A DNA stretch of 64,000 nucleotides, taken from Prevotella sp. Its GTDB lineage: Bacteria > Bacteroidota > Bacteroidia > Bacteroidales > Bacteroidaceae. This document shows positions 25,499 through 34,036 of the stretch, one piece after another. The notes beneath the pieces are model-generated. The model was not told where the DNA came from. It did no database searches and was given only the letters and a program-made list of their open reading frames with translations. Every line of letters begins with the position of its first letter. Within the stretch, counting starts at the first letter, position 1. Made by a program: the position numbers and the translations under genes. Location: positions 1 to 64,000 of the forward strand of contig JAFYZT010000031.1 of NCBI GenBank assembly GCA_017548605.1. The letters are read 5' to 3'.

Positions 25499-25894
25499 AT
25501 GTTACAACAAGACTATATCATGCGGCTTATCCGCGAATTCATGGCTGCCCTGCAACGGTTCCTCCAGAAAAAAGAGGGAGAAGACAAGCAGGAAGCCCTC
25601 AGAGACCTGTACCGCCAATATCTGGGTGAATATGAGCTGTATCATATCACAACGATGGAAGAGGTGATGCAGTCGTTTGAACAGTTCCCCGTGGAACAAC
25701 GCATCCACCGCATGGAGATGCTCGCCGAACTGTATTATGTGGAGGCCGACATGAAGTCGGAGCCCACACGCAGTGAACTGCTTCGCCGCGCCCTTTCACT
25801 CTTCCGTTTCATCGACCAGCACGGTAAGACCTATTCCTTCGACCGCGTAGCGAAAATCGACCAGATAGTAAAAACGTTGAATGTTGAAAAATAA
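25499..25894 (+). CDS. Hypothetical small helical cytoplasmic protein
   Basis: The 131-residue protein is all-helical and rich in Glu, Arg and Leu (MRLIREFMAALQRFLQKKEGEDKQ...EVMQSFEQFPVEQRIHRMEMLAELYYVEADM), with no signal or membrane segment. The start at 25499 excludes a frame extension made of TTTTACC repeats. The last codons (TLNVEK) read into a GTTGAATGTTGAA repeat. Similar short proteins occur beside other Bacteroidetes genes but I cannot name a function. Confidence 0.7.
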   Translation: MLQQDYIMRLIREFMAALQRFLQKKEGEDKQEALRDLYRQYLGEYELYHITTMEEVMQSFEQFPVEQRIHRMEMLAELYYVEADMKSEPTRSELLRRALSLFRFIDQHGKTYSFDRVAKIDQIVKTLNVEK

Positions 25895-25975
25895 ACATTA
25901 AACATTGAACATGAAGGATTGGAAAGTGAAAATGGCTTTTTCTCCTCACGAATAGTCGTTTTCAGAAAAAACATG

Positions 25976-25983
25976 TACCTTTG
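25976..25983 (+). promoter_or_regulatory. -7 box of the endonuclease gene
   Basis: TACCTTTG, 25 bp before the ATG at 26009. No good -33 element is seen. Confidence 0.5.
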
Positions 25984-26008
25984 TGGCCAAAGATAACTAC
26001 TAACAATT

Positions 26009-28906
26009 ATGAAAAACAGAATGAATATCCTGTTTGTGGTGCTCATGGTGGCATTCACAAACGTTTGGGCACAACAGAGGCCGTACGACCGCGACACCTA
26101 TTATGGCGGTGCCAACGGAAAGACAGAACGCGAATTGAAAACCGCTTTGGGAGACATCATCAAAAACCACACCAGTCTCAGTTACGGTAGTCTGAACGAC
26201 TACTATTCACAGACCGACCTGCGCAGTGATGGCAAGATTTGGGATATGTATTCCGACAAGACCAACTACACCATCGACGATGCCGGCTCGGGCACCGAGG
26301 GCGCAGGTTACAACAAGGAGCACTCCGTTCCCAAGAGTTGGTTCGATAGCGACACACCCATGTATTCCGACATCATGCACATCGTGCCTGTGGACAGTTG
26401 GGTGAACTCCATGCGCAGCAACCTGCCCTATGGTGAGACGAGCAACCCCACCAAAGGGTCGAACAATATGTTCAGCAAAATAGGTCCCTGCGACAGCGGC
26501 ATCGGTTACAGCGGCACCGTGTTCGAGCCTAACAACGAATATAAAGGAGACTTCGCACGTATCTATTTCTACATGGTCACTTGCTATGAGTACAAAATCA
26601 TAAGCAAATCATGGAGTGGCGGCATGTTCCAGAGCGGCGCCTACCCCGCATTTCAGGATTGGGCCTTACAGATGTTGCTCCGTTGGTCGCAAGAAGACCC
26701 CGTGAGCCAGAAAGAGATAGACCGCAACAATGCCGTCTATCAGGCGCAAGGGAACCGCAACCCCTACGTTGATTTCCCCGGTCTGGAGCAGTTGGTATGG
26801 GGTGACAAGACCGACGTGGCGTTCTACAGCAATAATTATTCTGCAGGCACGGTTGAATTGGTGGCCACACCGACCATCTATCCTACCTCGGGCACCTACA
26901 TTGGTGAGCAGACCGTCACCATTACTTGTAGCACTGAAGGAGCCACTATCCACTATACCACCGACGGCACGATGCCCACGGCAACGAGCGACATATACAA
27001 TGAGCCTTTCACCGTGAGCGAGAGCACCGTCGTCAAAGCTATCGCCATTCTCAACGATGCCAGCAGTCGCATCGCCTCCGTGGTCATCTCTATCAAGGAT
27101 GGTGGCAGCGAGATTGTGGAAGGCACCATCTGGTCAGAAGATTTCACGGGCTATCCCGCAGAAACCAACGTCGCCGATGTGGTGAATGTCGCCGCCGTAT
27201 ATTCCTCCGGCGACAATGGTCAATATACAAAATTGTACGGTGACAACAATGCCGGTGGCGAGGCTCCTGAACTGCTTGTTCCAAGAAGCGACCGCAACTC
27301 CTACTTCCAGGCCGAAATCAGTCTCGGTGGCGCAAGCGGCAACCTTACATTGACATTTAACGCCAACAACAAAAACCTCTTATTGACGACAACCACCGAG
27401 GGTGTGACCATCGAAAACTATACGTATGTTTCCACCGACAAGAAATATACCTTCCCCATCACGGTGGCCGCAGGTGTCAGTACGATGACACTGAAGTTCG
27501 AGACAACCAATAAGAGTAATACCCGCGTTGATAATTTCCTCCTGGTGGCACCTGTGGAACAGGAACTGATACCTGTTGAATTGGCATTCAGCAGCAGCGA
27601 GGTCACTGCCACACTGGGCGAAGACTTCACAGAGCCCACACTGAACATTACACCGAGCGATGCCAACATCACCGTCACTTACAGCAGTGACAACACCGAG
27701 GTGGCCACCGTGAACCCCACGACGGGCGAGGTGACACTTGTGGGTGAGGGAGCAGCCAACATCATCGCCTCGTTCGAGGGCGACGACACCTATATGGAAG
27801 CAGAGGATGCCACCTACCTGCTCATCGTCAGCGCACAGCAGACGACACCCGTCACAGGCGAAGGCATCTTTGCGAAAATCAGCAGCACCGAAGACTTGGA
27901 GGCTGACAAGAATTACCTATTGGTGTATGAAGCCACACCCGTGGCCTATGCCGGCTATGACAACACATGGGGCCTGTCCACCAACGTGACTATCAGCAAC
28001 GGCACCATTGACATGGACGATGATGCCAACGCAGAAGCCCATGTGCTCGTCTTGCAGCAGACGGAAAACGGCAACTGGACCATCAAGGACGGCAATTTCT
28101 ACTTGGCTCTTACCCAGGACAGGAACACCCTTGCCACACAGACCTCTGCTACCGCAGCGGGAACAAAATGGACGATTTCATTTACCGATGGTCAAGCCTA
28201 TATCAAGAATGTGGAACATCCCGACTATTACCTGCAATACAATAGTGAAAACACTTATCTGAAATTCCGCTGCTATAAGGGCACACAGAAATATCCTGCC
28301 CTCTATAAAGAGCAGGAGAACGAAGAGGTGACACTTACCATCGGTAGTGCCGGCGTGGCCACCTTCGCCAGCAACTACGACCTCGACTTCACGGATGTCA
28401 CGGGCATGAAAGCATATATCGCCAGCGGCTTCAATCCGAAGACGGGCAAACTGGTACTCACCCGTGTGAAAAAGGTGCCAGCAGGTACGGGACTATTCAT
28501 CAAGGGCACGGCAGGCACATACACCATCCCGATGAACGCAACTTCGATGTGTTACGCGAACCTGCTCGAGGGCGTGACAGAAGACATTTCCTTAGCACCT
28601 ACTACAGACGACATGACGAATTTCATTCTGGCAAATGGCTCACACGGTATCGGTTTCTACAAACTCTCGAAGGAGGTAACCGTCAATGCCGGGAAGGCTT
28701 ACTTGGCTCTGCCCACCATGTCTATAGGGAATCTGGCCAACGGCATCATGCTGGAAATTGAGGATGAAACGACTTCGTCAATTACAAATGACGAGATACG
28801 AATATCGAACGACGGCGTTTGGTACACACTTGACGGCAGGAAACTTAACGGCGAGCCGACACAGAAAGGTGTGTATATCGTGAATGGCAGGAAGGTGGTG
28901 AAGTAA
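26009..28906 (+). CDS. Secreted endonuclease I with Ig-like modules and T9SS-type tail
   Basis: The 965-residue protein starts with a signal peptide (ILFVVLMVAFTNVWAQ). Residues about 23-270 match endonuclease I (PF04231), with the active-site segment YNKEHSVPKSWF and DIMHIVPVD. Next comes a chitobiase C-terminal-like Ig module (about 285-350; YPTSGTYIGEQTVTITC), a beta-sandwich (about 375-515), a Big_2-like module (about 525-610; VTYSSDNTEVATVNPTTG) and a C-terminal tail WYTLDGRKL...KGVYIVNGRKVVK. The tail resembles type A T9SS sorting signals, so the enzyme is probably exported to the surface, where it may degrade extracellular DNA or RNA for nutrients or biofilm turnover. Confidence 0.85.
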   Translation: MKNRMNILFVVLMVAFTNVWAQQRPYDRDTYYGGANGKTERELKTALGDIIKNHTSLSYGSLNDYYSQTDLRSDGKIWDMYSDKTNYTIDDAGSGTEGAGYNKEHSVPKSWFDSDTPMYSDIMHIVPVDSWVNSMRSNLPYGETSNPTKGSNNMFSKIGPCDSGIGYSGTVFEPNNEYKGDFARIYFYMVTCYEYKIISKSWSGGMFQSGAYPAFQDWALQMLLRWSQEDPVSQKEIDRNNAVYQAQGNRNPYVDFPGLEQLVWGDKTDVAFYSNNYSAGTVELVATPTIYPTSGTYIGEQTVTITCSTEGATIHYTTDGTMPTATSDIYNEPFTVSESTVVKAIAILNDASSRIASVVISIKDGGSEIVEGTIWSEDFTGYPAETNVADVVNVAAVYSSGDNGQYTKLYGDNNAGGEAPELLVPRSDRNSYFQAEISLGGASGNLTLTFNANNKNLLLTTTTEGVTIENYTYVSTDKKYTFPITVAAGVSTMTLKFETTNKSNTRVDNFLLVAPVEQELIPVELAFSSSEVTATLGEDFTEPTLNITPSDANITVTYSSDNTEVATVNPTTGEVTLVGEGAANIIASFEGDDTYMEAEDATYLLIVSAQQTTPVTGEGIFAKISSTEDLEADKNYLLVYEATPVAYAGYDNTWGLSTNVTISNGTIDMDDDANAEAHVLVLQQTENGNWTIKDGNFYLALTQDRNTLATQTSATAAGTKWTISFTDGQAYIKNVEHPDYYLQYNSENTYLKFRCYKGTQKYPALYKEQENEEVTLTIGSAGVATFASNYDLDFTDVTGMKAYIASGFNPKTGKLVLTRVKKVPAGTGLFIKGTAGTYTIPMNATSMCYANLLEGVTEDISLAPTTDDMTNFILANGSHGIGFYKLSKEVTVNAGKAYLALPTMSIGNLANGIMLEIEDETTSSITNDEIRISNDGVWYTLDGRKLNGEPTQKGVYIVNGRKVVK

Positions 28907-29080
28907 CGGTTAAGGAGTTAAGGAGTTAAGAAGTTAAGGAGTTAAGCCAAATCACAAGGTGTAAAAGACTTCATGGACTGAGTTAAGGAGTTAAGCCAAA
29001 TCACAAGGTGTAAAAGACTTCATGGACTGAGTTAAGGAGTTAAGCCAAATGCACAAGGTGTAAAAGACTTCATGGACTGA
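28907..29080. repeat. Three tandem 49 bp repeats plus GTTAAGGA heptads
   Basis: Copies lie at 28933-28981, 28982-29030 and 29031-29080 (the last has one extra G). Each starts GTTAAGGAGTTAAGCC and ends CTTCATGGACTGA. Shorter GTTAAGGA units precede them. There are no unique spacers, so this is not a CRISPR array. Confidence 0.95.
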
Positions 29081-29093
29081 GTAAGAACCAGAA

Positions 29094-29128
29094 AAACGGG
29101 GGATGCAAATGATTTGCATCCCCCGTTT
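29094..29128. terminator. Bidirectional terminator between convergent genes
   Basis: AAACGGGGGATGCAAAT (29094-29110) and ATTTGCATCCCCCGTTT (29112-29128) are exact inverse copies around one base, with A-rich and T-rich ends on both sides. It should stop transcription from both the nuclease gene and the adhesin gene. Confidence 0.9.
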
Positions 29129-29148
29129 GATATTGGACTAAGTGATGA

Positions 29149-32100
29149 TTACTTCACCAGCACTTTCTTGCCATTGACCACATAGATACCTCTCAGTCCG
29201 TCGAGGCTATTAGCCTGGCTGCGTACCAGCTTGCCATCGATGGAGTAAATATCCACGGGCTGACCGTTAACAGAAATCTGCTCGATGCCTGTTGCCACGG
29301 TAACAGTTGTTGTAACGGGCTTCGACTCATTACCACCATAGACAGCGGTCACGCTGATGGTATGATCGCCAACCGAAACAGCATCAGAATCAATGGTGTA
29401 GTCTGTAGCGTCGCCATCGGCAGTGCCAATCAGTTCACCATCGAGGTAGATGTTGTAGGAGTCAACGCTTCCGCCACCAACCAGATAGGTGATGTCGTCA
29501 ACCACGAGTATAAACTGGTCAGTCACATTGAAGTGACGAATAGCGACATAGCCATTAGCACCAGCGAAAGAACTCAGGTCGGCCGAGTACTCTGTCATTT
29601 CACCAGTAGCAATGAATTCTTCAGAAACCTGGGTGTAGGAATCGGTATCAGTGGGATCACCGGTAGTAGCAAATACTGCGAAGTGCTCTGCTGCCCAGCT
29701 GGCATCCTGACCGACAGCCCAGAATGTGAAGTTACCATTGAGAATGGCCTGCGGAGAAATAAGCCAGTTATCAGGTGTCAGGGCTGAGCCTGTATCATTA
29801 CTGAAGCTTTCTGATGAGACAGTTCCCAGACCACTGTGGGTAGACAAGTTCTTACCATCATCGGCATTGATGTGATGATTCCAATTGAAGCCGTCACCAT
29901 CTTTATCTACAGCTGTCCAGCCACCAAAGTCAGTCTCGAAGTCTTCGGTTACTTCCTGGCTGCTACCAGTAGCAGGAGCAGTCCAGCTCACGTTGACACC
30001 ACCTTCTTCATTCTCAACAGCGGTCAAATCGGTCGGACCTGCGTTAGTAGACTCAATGATGCTGATGATTGTCTCAGCCACGTTATCATCGGGAACCAGG
30101 TCGTTCTCATAATCAACCTCAACGGTGATAGCCACATCGGCGGCTTCGTCGAAGATGGAGGTAGCCAACTCAGCAGTAAATTCCTTCGTCTTGAACGGAT
30201 CAAGTGTCTCGCTGACGGTCTGGTTCAACAGTTCCTTGTCGCCAGCCTTAACGGTAACAGTATAACCCGATGCAGCAAACTCACCTTCGTTCTTCACCGT
30301 AGCGGTGATGGTGGCAGTCTTACCGGCGGTCACCGTCTTCGGAGCATTGACAGCAGCCGAGAGGTTGTACTCATAGAGGTCGGCAATACGGATATTGTCA
30401 ATGTACAACAAATCTCCATAGTCATAAATATACTCATAAGTACTCCAGTCGATATCGACGATGGTCTCGTTTACGAAGTTGGCACTCAGACCAATCTGAG
30501 CATAACGTCCATCCCTGAGCGATGAGAGCGGCACCTTGACAGTGGTGTATTCACTGGTCACAGACACGGTCTGAAGATCGGTCATTTCAGCACCCTCAAC
30601 AGAGCCTTTCACTTTCATAGAAGTGATGCCAGTACCCTTCACGTCGAAGAGCAATGTGGGATTAGCGGCGGACTTAAGATTCAGTTTACCAGAATCGAAG
30701 CTTACCTCACCGGGTTCCTCAACAAACATCATAAGGGCAACATCGTCGCCATCGGTAGCATCTTCAGAAACACCGAGGTCAGCTTCAGAAGACCAGTAGT
30801 AATGTAACTGTTTTCCTGTAAAGCCTTCTATCACTGGCAAATCATAAGGAGCACCGACGAGCAACCAGGCAGCCATGACATCTTGGCTTTCACCCGTCGC
30901 GTTGGCTGTCTGCAAGCCCCAATACTCATAACCCTGCTCACCTTCGTCGGTGTTATAGGTAACATCATAGGTATCGCCATCGCGCACGGTGCCGATAACC
31001 TCATCCAGCACGAGTTGCTGACCTAACCAAGTTTCCTCAATTTTGGTACTCCAAACGTAATAGTCAACATCGGCGGGGTTCACATAACCACCGTTGACAC
31101 CAACGTCGCCTACCTTGTCCCAGGTAAGGGTTACCTTGGTCTCATTGTCGGCAGCAGCGAAATTCTCAGCAGCAACAGGAATATCCTGACCGATGAATAC
31201 CGTCACCTTCTCGCTCTTCACACCTTTGCCAGAAGCATTGTAAGGAATGGCCTGATAGGTGTAGGTTCCAGCAGCAGTCACATTGTCGGTAAAGTTTACC
31301 GTAGCACCTGGAGCCACATCAGTAGCAGTGTAAACCACTACGTCATCGCGGTAAATCTCAATCTGAGTCAGGTTGTCGGTCAGTGCAGAGCCGTCAACAG
31401 CCGTTGTAGGAGCTGTTACAGTTACATCAGCCGTCAAAGCACCTGTAGCATCGGGAGTGACCTCGAGCACGGCAATGGCAGGAGCGGTAGGCTCAGCACC
31501 GGCATCAATCGTCAGACTGTTCACATACAGCTTATACATGTCGGGATCACTGATGGCATGGATAGCAACATAGTAAAGACCGTCTTCGGCAACAGAGAAT
31601 GAACTTTCAAAGTCTTCCGCAGCAGTGGAAGTCACATCCGTGGGATTCATAATCGTGGTGCTCAGACCGGCAGCAGTGGCCTCTTTACCCAGTTTCACCT
31701 CGAAACGCTCGGGCCAAGAGGCAGAAGAACTATTGGCATTGACAATCAATGCGTAGTTCTTGCCAGCATAAAGACGGATAGCAGATGTAACAAGGTAGTC
31801 ATCGGCTGTTGCACTAGCACTATAGGAATAATATGTTCCACCGCTAAACTGCCATGTCTTACCATCGGCATTGGCATCGATAACAGTGAAGACATCAAGA
31901 CAACCTTCCTGAGTCAGGTCAACGGTATAAGGTACTTCGATGATACCCGTGATGCTCACGGTCACTTCTTCGCTCAAAGCACCTGCACCCGCAGCGTTGG
32001 AAGCGACCACCTGATAGGTGTGGCTGCCTATGTTAAGTCCTGATTCGTTGTTGTCAACGAATGTCTGCTCCGAACCGGGAACCACATCGGTCAGCGTAGT

Positions 32101-33597
32101 GATGACTGCACCGTCGCGCAAGATGTCAATGGAAAGATTCTCCGTCAGGGCTTCGCCAACAGCGTTCGTGGCAGGTGCCGTGAAGGTAATGGTAGCCTCT
32201 ACCACATTCTCTGTGGGAGTAACCGCCAAGTCAGTAACCATACCGGGAACGTTAGGATTGGATTCCTCGATAGTGAAATTATCAACAATAAGGTAATACA
32301 TATCCTTATCGGAGATGGCATGGATACCGAAATAGTAATTGCCCGACTCGCTAACTGTCACGGCAACGTTTTCCAAAGTCTTATATTCATCTTTCCAAGT
32401 TACATCCGTTGAGTAGATGACAGCAGTAGTCATGGCAGCAACCGTAGCAGCATTGCCCATCTTCATCTCCACACGCTCAGGATAAGAAGTTGATTGAGCC
32501 CTTGTATCGAAAGCAACGCGATAGGTCTTGCCTGCCTCAAGCTTGATGGCCGGAGAAATCAGCCAGTCGTCAGCATCAGCACTGGAGTTATAGGGATTGT
32601 AAGCATATCCGTTGGCATTGAACTGCCAGGTCTTGCCGTCGTTATTAGCATCGATGATCGTGAATGAGGCCTGCTCACCAGCATCACCGAAACCATTGCT
32701 GTACGGAACTTCAGCCTCAGTAACTACGGTGAGAGCAGTCCATACGGTCTCGTAGTTGCCATAACCAGACCATGAGTCGTCATCATCCCAGAAGACACCC
32801 ATGAAATAGGATTCAATTCCTTCGGTATAACCAGCCGTACCCTCCAGGGAAATCTTGTCTCCATCGATGGTGAAAGTGAAAGCATCAGCATGAGCATCAT
32901 CAACCGACACACTACCTTCTGTATCGACATGGGCCCATCGTATGCTAGTCGTAGTAAAATACTGTGTACTTTCATAATACAACGGTTGGTTGGCGGGGAT
33001 AGTGATGGTGTTTCCCGATTTGGTACCTTTCACCCAAACACCAGACTCATAGAAAGCAACGATGTCCTTGACGTAAACTGTACCGTCACTGCACTCCACA
33101 ACTTCCACGGAGCCTGACTGTTCGCCAATATACAAGGTCCCGCTGGAGACATAGTAACCACCACCGGAACGGGAATAAGTCTTTGACTCACCCGCAGCAG
33201 GAGTAATGATAATACCATGTTCATCCGTCACCTCACCTTCAGCGGCACCGGCCTTGCGCGGCGAACGGCCTGTAGAAGGGATATTCACGTTACGCATGCT
33301 CTGTCCCTTGAGCGAAACAGCCTTGCCTACAGGAGCATTCTCCTGACGGGCCTCAGTCTGTGTTGCCACAGGGGCAGGGGTCTGTTGTAACTGCGACGGT
33401 GCACGGAAGGCGATACCCTCCTGCGTGTCAGTAGCTTTCAGCTGGGCTGCCCGCACAGCTTCAGGCGATTGTAAGGTCAGGCGCTGAGGTGTCTCAATCC
33501 TCTTTGCAGCCGCTTTCTTCTGAAGCGTCTGCGCCTGAACCGGTACGGCGAGCACAAAGGCTGCCAATACCAAAAGGTTCGTAAATGTTTTTCTCAT
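29149..33597 (-). CDS. Large secreted adhesin-like protein with choice-of-anchor J domains
   Basis: The 1482-residue protein has a signal peptide (LVLAAFVLAVPVQAQ), a Gln/Ala-rich region, and then beta-sandwich modules. At least three, probably four, are choice-of-anchor J / cleaved adhesin domains (PF07675): about 300-445 (DANNDGKTWQF...DDWLISPAIKL), 560-700 (DANADGKTWQF...YLVTSAIRL), a divergent one near 930-1090, and 1250-1385 (DGDGFNWNHHINADDGK...DNWLISPQ). Fibronectin III-like repeats (PGMVTDLAVTPTEN) lie between. It ends IYSIDGKLVRS...GIYVVNGKKVLVK, a T9SS-type tail. The same J domain forms the haemagglutinin part of Porphyromonas gingipains. Likely role: surface binding to host proteins, mucus or glycans. 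Confidence 0.85.
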   Translation of the reverse strand: MRKTFTNLLVLAAFVLAVPVQAQTLQKKAAAKRIETPQRLTLQSPEAVRAAQLKATDTQEGIAFRAPSQLQQTPAPVATQTEARQENAPVGKAVSLKGQSMRNVNIPSTGRSPRKAGAAEGEVTDEHGIIITPAAGESKTYSRSGGGYYVSSGTLYIGEQSGSVEVVECSDGTVYVKDIVAFYESGVWVKGTKSGNTITIPANQPLYYESTQYFTTTSIRWAHVDTEGSVSVDDAHADAFTFTIDGDKISLEGTAGYTEGIESYFMGVFWDDDDSWSGYGNYETVWTALTVVTEAEVPYSNGFGDAGEQASFTIIDANNDGKTWQFNANGYAYNPYNSSADADDWLISPAIKLEAGKTYRVAFDTRAQSTSYPERVEMKMGNAATVAAMTTAVIYSTDVTWKDEYKTLENVAVTVSESGNYYFGIHAISDKDMYYLIVDNFTIEESNPNVPGMVTDLAVTPTENVVEATITFTAPATNAVGEALTENLSIDILRDGAVITTLTDVVPGSEQTFVDNNESGLNIGSHTYQVVASNAAGAGALSEEVTVSITGIIEVPYTVDLTQEGCLDVFTVIDANADGKTWQFSGGTYYSYSASATADDYLVTSAIRLYAGKNYALIVNANSSSASWPERFEVKLGKEATAAGLSTTIMNPTDVTSTAAEDFESSFSVAEDGLYYVAIHAISDPDMYKLYVNSLTIDAGAEPTAPAIAVLEVTPDATGALTADVTVTAPTTAVDGSALTDNLTQIEIYRDDVVVYTATDVAPGATVNFTDNVTAAGTYTYQAIPYNASGKGVKSEKVTVFIGQDIPVAAENFAAADNETKVTLTWDKVGDVGVNGGYVNPADVDYYVWSTKIEETWLGQQLVLDEVIGTVRDGDTYDVTYNTDEGEQGYEYWGLQTANATGESQDVMAAWLLVGAPYDLPVIEGFTGKQLHYYWSSEADLGVSEDATDGDDVALMMFVEEPGEVSFDSGKLNLKSAANPTLLFDVKGTGITSMKVKGSVEGAEMTDLQTVSVTSEYTTVKVPLSSLRDGRYAQIGLSANFVNETIVDIDWSTYEYIYDYGDLLYIDNIRIADLYEYNLSAAVNAPKTVTAGKTATITATVKNEGEFAASGYTVTVKAGDKELLNQTVSETLDPFKTKEFTAELATSIFDEAADVAITVEVDYENDLVPDDNVAETIISIIESTNAGPTDLTAVENEEGGVNVSWTAPATGSSQEVTEDFETDFGGWTAVDKDGDGFNWNHHINADDGKNLSTHSGLGTVSSESFSNDTGSALTPDNWLISPQAILNGNFTFWAVGQDASWAAEHFAVFATTGDPTDTDSYTQVSEEFIATGEMTEYSADLSSFAGANGYVAIRHFNVTDQFILVVDDITYLVGGGSVDSYNIYLDGELIGTADGDATDYTIDSDAVSVGDHTISVTAVYGGNESKPVTTTVTVATGIEQISVNGQPVDIYSIDGKLVRSQANSLDGLRGIYVVNGKKVLVK

Positions 33598-33808
33598 ATA
33601 AGATAATTTATGTTAGAAATAAAAAAAAGACAAAACCCTCTACGGTCCGTTGAACCGTGTAATGTGAAAATAGACGATATTACATGAACAGCGAGCACAG
33701 ATGGTTTTGGCGGTTAAAGCCCCAATAAACACATCTAACTTACTATGTATCAATCATCAAAGAATTCCTTATATTATTAGGTCATCATCTACATTTGCAA
33801 ATATTCAG

Positions 33809-33839
33809 CAAATTTACGAGATTTGTATGAATTTACAAA
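33809..33839 (-). promoter_or_regulatory. Promoter of the adhesin gene
   Basis: On the minus strand, TTTG (33839-33836), a 19 bp spacer and TAAATTTG (33816-33809). It predicts a leader of about 205 nt before the ATG at 33597. No known RNA element was recognised in the leader. Confidence 0.7.
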
Positions 33840-33930
33840 ATTTTCTCTGTTTTTTTTTATAATTCATACTTTTGCAGGGGGAAAAAGGATAAATTATTTA
33901 ACAACGACATGAAAAAAAACGGATTTTCTT

Positions 33931-33961
33931 TTTGTACTTCGCCTACCTTATATTAATTTTG
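33931..33961 (+). promoter_or_regulatory. Promoter of the C10 protease gene
   Basis: TTTG at 33931-33934, a 19 bp spacer and TAATTTTG at 33954-33961, 75 bp before the ATG at 34037. With the opposite promoter at 33809 it forms a 440 bp divergent control region that otherwise holds only AT-rich sequence. Confidence 0.65.
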
Positions 33962-34036
33962 CAACGAAATTCGAAAAAAATACATTTTAGGTGAAAAAAC
34001 ACACATCTTTCCACCTTTAATCTTAACAACTTGCAA

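Noticed and set aside
28907..29080. Possible CRISPR array
   Set aside because: The 49 bp units are directly adjacent with no unique spacers and no cas genes nearby.
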